A stretch of 15,442 nucleotides of DNA from Bacillota bacterium (lineage in GTDB: Bacteria > Bacillota > Clostridia > Tissierellales > Gottschalkiaceae): assembly GCA_023420895.1 (NCBI GenBank), contig JAEZUY010000034.1:1-15442 (forward strand), written 5' to 3'. Made by a program: the position numbers and the translations under genes. Shown piece after piece: positions 9,950 through 15,442 of the stretch. The notes under the pieces are model-generated. The model was not told where the DNA came from, did no database searches, and saw only the letters and a list, made by a program, of their open reading frames with translations. The first letter of the stretch is position 1. The number at the start of each line of letters is the position of its first letter.

Positions 9950-12645
9950 TTAATGCTTCCAGAGTTTTACCAGCAGAACTCCTGCCGCTCCTATAAACAG
10001 CGGATATCCTGCAAGCTTATAGTTTATATTGCCTTTTCCTCCAGTATTCGGCATACTTGGAAGTATATTTTTAATTTTAAATTTCTTTATGCCGGGATTT
10101 AGAAATTCGTTCGTTATATCTTCAACCTCAGTAAAATAGTTCGCCGCTGAATCTCTTCTCTCGGACACTTCAAAAGTATAGTCCTGGCCTCTGCTGTCGA
10201 ATTTTATCAAGTTCTCTATTTTAAGCTCCCATTCTCCTGTCTCGGAATTCTTCCTTATTACATAAGGTTCTTTTGTCCTGTTGTAAGTTTCTCCATTTCT
10301 TTTCAAGTCGAATTCTACATCGAACTTAGCCTCGTCACTGAAACCTGACCATTCTTTTATTACTTCTATATCTACACTGCCGGCTCTTGCAGAGGGAACG
10401 TAGAAATTAAGAACTTCCTTCTTTTCAGAATATATATCCGGTATCAGTGTAGTCTTTCCATTGGCAGGGTATAAGATTCCAGGTTCAAATATTTCATTCC
10501 CGTTTTCATCTTTAATCTCTGTATCTGCCTGAATTCTGTATCTCATATTGACCCAGTTTCCTTCCCCCATCAGATTCATGTTTATTATCTTCAGTTTTTC
10601 GTCTTCATGACTGTAAACTACTCTGAGTCTTCTGTTTTTTGCTTCTTCTGCAGCCATTTCTTCCGCCTGTTCAGGAGTTAAATCAGGATTGCTGCTGTAT
10701 TCTGCAATCAGTTCTGAATAATTTCTGTTCAGTCTTTCGTTCTCCTGCTGAATAGAGCTGGAATCCATAGTTATTTCTATATCATAATCCATGTATTCAG
10801 GTTCTGTAATTTTTGTCCACGGATATTTAACTTTTATATTTTCCGGATTTTCAATATCTTTTAAATCGAGATTGAAATATTCTCCTATAGGGTCGCTGAC
10901 TTCTCCGTTAGGAACAGATTTCTTTATCTCCTGAGATATATAGTTGAATTTCTCCGCTATATCTCCAGCCCCTTCTGCATCAAGATAATGCTCTTCACTT
11001 CCTGCAATATTCATCATTATATTGTTCAGATCCCCTTTTGTAGAGTAGTCCCATACATCTCTAGTTGAAATACTTGCAGCTGTCTGGCTGTTCTGATTTC
11101 TGTAATGTTCATTAAAATACGGGTCTGTAAGAGTTCCTGTTTTAAGACCGACTCCTATAGCATATACATCTGTTCCGCTCTCTCTTATTCCTATTGCCTC
11201 GGATATAGTGGCGAATGCCGCATCTTTGACTGTAAATCCGTCTTCTGTATCATATTCCTTATCTAAAAGATAAGTGTATCTGCTGTTTCCGACATAAAAA
11301 TCTAATGGATTGTCAGGCTGATATCCAGGATAGTATCCTAATTGCTGTAAAACTTTTTCAGATGGATAAGAGAATATCCCATATTTTTTCTGACAGTTTT
11401 CTATGAACGTCTCCTGAGGAGTGTTGTAGTCTAAACGCGGTTCGCTAATATAGCGCTGATAATATTCATCATATCTTTCAACCGTATATCCTGTATTTCC
11501 GGTGCTTCCTATCATCTTGTAAGGAACAGCTGAGCCTGTTACTTTTTCACCTAAATGCATCGTCATTCCATTACCCGATATGAAATCATTTGAGCTGTCT
11601 GCATTCGGCATCAGAAACTCTCTTGCAACTTTTCCTTCATAGGGGATATCACCATAAAATTCCGAATCCTCATCATCAGTATCTCTGTATTTCTTTATTC
11701 TCCCATTTCCGTCTTCTGTACTCTTGACTTTATAGCTGTAAGTTGGAGCTCCGTCAGTTAGAAGCACTATGACTTTTTCTGACTCTTCTTCGTTATTCTG
11801 TATTTCTATTTCTTTCTGTTTTTTTATTATATTGTGAGCTTCCATAAGACCCTTCTGTGTAAATGTTCCACCAAGATATCCCTTTCCGTAGTCATTCGGA
11901 ACATAATCCGGAATTTTTTGTATAATGCTTTCTTTGCCGTAATCATCATTTAAAAAATACGGATATCCGCCGCTCTCCTTCTGAGCATAATTCGGATAAC
12001 TCGCATCGAGTCCGTCTCTGTCTGAACGTATTCTGTCGTATCCTGCTGTGAGCCCCTTTATTCTTTTCACATAATCTGTTCCTATTACATCTTGTCCGTA
12101 TCTGTCTTTCCCGTAAACGTTCGTTTCATCCAGTGTTCCTTCTATCCAGTTGCTTGCATCGTATACATATCTTCCGTCCATTATATCCGTTCCGTAAGTA
12201 ACCAGAGCTATCCCTATTCTGTCGTTTCTTTCAAATGCTCTTATGAACTTTGTCGCCGCATCCTTTGTCGCCTGAATTCTAGACATGCTGAATCCGTCAC
12301 TGTCAGCCATTGAGTTTGAATTGTCAATGACCAGAACTATATCTATTTTTCTGCTGAATTCTTTGGCTTCAACTCTCAGATTGATTTCAGACTTTCCCTG
12401 TTTATCTATTTCCTTTATGTATTTAGTAAGCCAGGCTTTGTCATATTCAAGCGTTCTTGATCTGCTTATACTGTCTAAACTGAAATCGTTTTCTATAGAT
12501 GGAACTGAGGAGCAGGACCGGCTATCGGCACCGCTTCTGAACTGTTTTCTTCAGCATGCACAGATGTCTTTCCTGTGAAATTCGGTATTAAAATATTTGC
12601 CGCCATAATCAAAGCAGCTGCTCTCTTCAGTCTTGCTTTATTCAT
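9950..12645 (-). CDS. vWA pilus-tip-like adhesin B with MPNTG anchor, one frameshift
   Basis: About 897 residues if a break between 12493 and 12553 is bridged. The first frame (ATG 12645) gives a signal peptide ending near VHAEE and stops at TAG 12495-12493 after 50 residues; the rest is open to TAA at 9952-9950. A conserved WLTKYIKEIDKQG block precedes a vWA domain with full MIDAS: DNSNS near 107, Thr in GGTFTQ near 260, Asp in TDGAPT near 297. Long insertions inside the vWA recall pneumococcal RrgA-type tip adhesins. A Cna-B-like domain follows near 760 (IEVIKEWSGF, with Glu in FEVSERR), then MPNTGG near 865, a membrane helix and tail KLWKH. It has its own promoter and is a tandem paralog of gene C. 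Role inferred: host-surface or matrix binding at the pilus tip; ligand unknown. Confidence 0.85.
12493..12553 (-). other. Frame break of gene B, after the signal peptide
   Basis: The initiating frame reads GPAPQFHL then TAG. The frame carrying the rest of the protein enters as SVPSIENDFSL and is closed upstream by TGA at 12553-12551. The join is probably at CCTGCTCCTCAG near 12510-12520, needing one added base or two removed. It separates the secretion signal from the adhesin. Confidence 0.8.
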
Positions 12646-12654
12646 AATAATCTA

Positions 12655-12659
12655 CCCCC
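12655..12659 (-). promoter_or_regulatory. Ribosome binding site of gene B
   Basis: GGGGG followed by TAG, 9 bases before ATG 12645. It is an unusual all-G core rather than GGAGG, but position and the signal peptide that follows support this start. Confidence 0.6.
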
Positions 12660-12727
12660 AAATTAGAAAATCGCATGCGGTATTCTTATATCTGTATTTT
12701 TTATCATTTTCTATATTTGTTTATTAG

Positions 12728-12756
12728 ATTATATGAATATTTCCTAAATTTGTCAA
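12728..12756 (-). promoter_or_regulatory. Sigma-A type promoter of gene B
   Basis: TTGACA (12756-12751), 17-base spacer, TATAAT (12733-12728): a perfect consensus on the minus strand. The leader is about 75 bases and contains the palindrome CGCATGCG (12672-12679). Confidence 0.85.
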
Positions 12757-12946
12757 TAGTATTTCAAGTTTTCTTTTCAATTTTTCTATTTTAATTTATT
12801 GCCTCTTAACATAGTCATTTACAGGGTTTAATGAAAGTATTTAAGGCAATTGTATTAAGTTTTTGTAAGATTTAGTCTTATTGTATCTATTAGTTTTTAT
12901 GCATTCTATATGTATTTAATATGAATATATTATGTATTAATAATAA
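12757..12946. other. Gene-free spacer between the gene C terminator and the gene B promoter
   Basis: Very AT-rich, with no supported reading frame or RNA gene. A loose inverted repeat, ATTGCC (12798-12803) with GGCAAT (12845-12850), has a 41-base loop and is not convincing. Confidence 0.5.
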
Positions 12947-12998
12947 AAGCGCGGTAAGATTTCTGAGCATTTATTACCCAGTTATCTTAACCGCGCTT
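12947..12998 (-). terminator. Intrinsic terminator of gene C
   Basis: AAGCGCGGTAAGAT (12947-12960) pairs with ATCTTAACCGCGCTT (12984-12998) with one bulged base, a stem of 14 pairs with a GC-rich core. It is followed in the minus direction by TTTTATTATTAATA. It begins 26 bases past the TAA of gene C. Confidence 0.9.
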
Positions 12999-13024
12999 AA
13001 TAGTCGTATTAATCAGTTTAGTTT

Positions 13025-15442
13025 TTAATGTTTCCAAAGTCTTCTAAGTAGAATTGCCGCTGCTCCTATAAATAGCGGTATTCCTATAATCTTATATATA
13101 TTCGTTCCTTCTCCGCCTGTGTTCGGCATATTAGGAAGTATATTCGTTATTTTAAAATATTTTGTATTCGGATCCGGACTGATAATAGTGCTCGTAGTCT
13201 CATTCACTTTTACTACATAATTTGCACCTGTATCAGTTCTTTCTAAAACTTCAAATACGTAGTCTCTTCCCTTGCTGTCGAATCTTATCAGATTCTCTAT
13301 TCGCAATTTCCATTCTCCAGTTTCCGGATCTTTAGTTATTACATAAGGCTCTTCTTCCTTATTAAAGAAGTCTTCGTTTCTCTTCAAATCGAACTGAACG
13401 TCGAATTTATCATCTTCTGTAAATCCTATCCACTCTTTATCGACTTCTATATCTACACTGTCAACTCTTGCTGAAGGCACATAGAAATCAGCTTTTATTT
13501 TTTTCCTTGCATTTATATCCGGCACAAACGTCGTTCTTCCATTTGTCTGATAAAGAACCCCCGGCTCAAATATTTCTTCACCTGTATCCGGATCTCTAAG
13601 CTCAGTATCTGCTCTTACATTATATCTCATGTTTACCCAGTCGCCTTCATCAACAAGTCTTATATTGTCTATATATAGAGTTTCCGATTCATGATTATAG
13701 CTGACCTTGGCAAGCTTATTTCTCGCTTCTTCAGGAGTCAGTCCCTCATTTAAAAGTCTGTTATAATAGTTTTCCTGAGATTCCATTATACTTTCACTCA
13801 TAGTTATCTCTATATCATAATCATCAAATGCCGGATCTGTTTCTTCAGTCCAAGGATATTTAACTACAGGATCTCCTTCTACATTTATATCCAGATTGAA
13901 ATATGCTCCAATTGGGTCTGTAACTTTACCTGTAGGAACGGCTGTTCTGATATATTCTCCCAGTTCAGCAAATTTTTCTATTATATCTTGAGGCTTGTCA
14001 GCGTCATAATAATTGTATTCGCTTCCAGCTATATTAAGCATCATGTTTCTCAATTCGCCATTCAAAGCCTTATCAATATAACTTTCGTCATTCAATACCA
14101 GTTTTTTAAGTCTGACGTCACTATTCCCTATACTGTTTGGAACGTATGGATTGGTAATATTAGGATTTCTAATTGGACCATCCCTCAGAGCGACTCCTAT
14201 CGTCATAATCTCAGTACCTGAGTTTCTCATATTTATTGCCTGAGATATAGTTGCAAAAGCATTGTCTTTTATGGTAATAGGAATTTCATCAGTAGTTTCA
14301 TACTGCTTATCTGTATAAAAACTATGTTTCATCCATCCAGTTGTATATCGGATATAGAATTCCAGAGGATCTTCAGGATCCTGTTGATTATTCTGTTTTC
14401 TGTAAGATTCTAACAGATCTTCTGTTGGCCATGAAAATATTCCATTTGTTCCTTGATAATTTACAATTTCTGTTTCTTTATCAGCATTTTCATCATAGCT
14501 AAATACTGTCTGATTATAAATGTTTTTCTTATAGTAACCTGTTATTCCTTTTGTAATCGCTGTTCCTGAAGATTTAAGCTCTCTCTCTCCAAATGCAGTT
14601 TTTCGCCGTTTCCTGAAATATGGTCTGTATAATTATTTCTGTTATAAACTTCACCTATATCTCCTTTAAAACTAGAAGCTACTTTATTATCATAAAGTAC
14701 ATTTGAGGGATTCGAATAGTCAATAATTTCATTGTCGCCATCTCTTGTCTTATCTACTTTATATGCAAAAGTCGGTGCTCCATCTGTCAGAAGCACAACT
14801 ATTTTTCTTGAATCTGGTCTCGTATCTTTGATATCATCGATTATTCTTTGAGCTTCCATTAAAGCCTTCTGAGTAAAAGTTCCTCCTGCTTCAAGCATTC
14901 CTCTCTCCTTAGGCACTTTCTCCGGTATAAGCTGTTTTAAATTTTCTTTTTCTTCATCCGAATACTGAAATTTATATTCTGTATGATTTTTATTTAAAGA
15001 ATATCCTGCAGGATATTCTTTAAATAAGTCTTGTCTTGCCCAATACTTATAAATACTATTCGGATATTCATGATCCGCAAAGTCCTTTGTTTCTCCATTT
15101 TCTACATTATAATGAGTATCTGTAGAATCCCAGAAATAATCACCACTCATATATGATGTGAAAATTCTTTTTCCATCAAAAATATCTAATCCATAAGTAA
15201 CTAAGGCTATTCCGACTTTATCAGAACCTGAGAAACCTTTGAATTGATCTATGAACGCTTTCGCAGCCTGATTCGTAGCCTTTACTCTTGAAACTCCATT
15301 TTCATCTTTAACACTCATAGAGTTAGAGTTGTCTATTACCAGAACTATATCCATAGGTCTGTTGAATTCGTGCGCTTCAACACGGAGATTTATTTCCGAT
15401 TTCCCCTGTTTGTCTACTTCTTTGATGTATTTTGTAAGCCAT
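13025..15442 (-). CDS. vWA pilus-tip-like adhesin C, paralog of B, 5' end outside window, one frameshift
   Basis: The right window edge opens in frame with WLTKYIKEVDKQGKSEINLR, matching gene B almost residue for residue, so the signal peptide lies beyond the edge. MIDAS motifs are complete: DNSNS near 15325, GGTFTQKALMEA near 14875, TDGAPTFAYK near 14780. The first frame runs out of register near 14579-14593 and stops at TAA 14544-14542. The other frame continues through NGIFSWPTEDLL, the remaining vWA, a Cna-B-like domain (IEVDKEWIGF near 13440, Glu in FEVLERTD), MPNTGG near 13120, a membrane helix and tail RLWKH, ending at TAA 13027-13025. The two halves align consecutively with gene B. 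Same inferred role as B, perhaps an alternative binding specificity, since the inserted segments differ most. Confidence 0.85.
14579..14593 (-). other. Frame break of gene C at a CT/GA dinucleotide run
   Basis: The plus strand has (CT)5 then CC and AAA. The upstream frame reads GNGEKLHLERES and fails. One extra T after CAT would give LHFGERELKSSGTAI, which aligns with LGEKVTGSAV of gene B. Removing one GA unit also restores frame but drops the conserved Gly. Correction needed is -1 or +2. Confidence 0.8.

Noticed and set aside
1698..14221. Plus-strand reading frames of 64-97 codons
   Set aside because: All lie antisense to strong coding frames, lack ribosome binding sites and have no recognisable domains; they are shadows.
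4387..14593. Programmed -1 ribosomal frameshifting as one mechanism for the breaks in A, B and C
   Set aside because: All three need the same direction, but no X-XXY-YYZ slippery heptamer in the right phase, and no shared motif or downstream structure, is visible at the sites.
1..15442. CRISPR array, tRNA or rRNA gene, insertion sequence, prophage or integration site
   Set aside because: No regularly spaced repeats, cloverleaf sequence, transposase or integrase frame, or flanking direct repeats were seen on either strand.

Overview
The window looks like a surface-adhesin and pilus locus from an AT-rich Gram-positive bacterium, most likely an anaerobic Bacillota (Clostridia or Tissierellia-like). 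The grounds are low GC, heavy use of ATA and AGA codons, purine-rich ribosome binding sites, perfect sigma-A type promoters with 17-base spacers, and C-terminal sortase signals (MPNTG twice, IPNSG once) each followed by a membrane helix and a short basic tail. A species cannot be named from the sequence. Everything that codes lies on the minus strand, so transcription runs from high to low coordinates.

Layout in transcription order: (C) 15442-13025, a von Willebrand A (vWA) surface protein whose 5' end is outside the window, closed by a strong intrinsic terminator; (B) 12645-9950, a tandem paralog of C with its own promoter, signal peptide, vWA domain, Cna-B-like domain and MPNTG anchor; (A) 9651-1199, a giant protein of about 2,816 residues with signal peptide, BspA-like leucine-rich repeats, charged coiled coil, about eight small beta-sandwich stalk repeats, several larger Trp-centred beta domains (two with paired cysteines), Cna-B-like domains, a vWA domain and an IPNSG anchor; then (pilin) 600-1, the N-terminal two thirds or so of a FimA/SpaA-like major pilin running off the left edge. 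B, A and the pilin each have their own consensus promoter. The likely biology is a heterogeneous cell-wall-anchored fibre: a polymerising shaft pilin with vWA adhesins as tip or ancillary proteins. No sortase gene lies in the window.

The most striking point is that none of the four genes has an intact reading frame under the standard code. A, B and C each contain exactly one break, all needing the same -1 (or +2) correction, and homology between domains or paralogs places two of these breaks precisely. The pilin frame is free of TAA and TAG but holds two in-frame TGA codons. Roughly 4,400 other codons in the window contain no in-frame TGA while using about 30 TGG Trp codons, so genome-wide UGA recoding is not well supported. 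Reversible or recent inactivation of surface genes and sequencing or assembly error are both possible and cannot be separated here.

The intergenic leaders are long (about 75-205 bases) and hold structure: competing inverted repeats ahead of the pilin, and a perfect 10-bp hairpin with a possible 30-residue leader ORF ahead of gene A. No rRNA, tRNA, CRISPR or mobile element was found.
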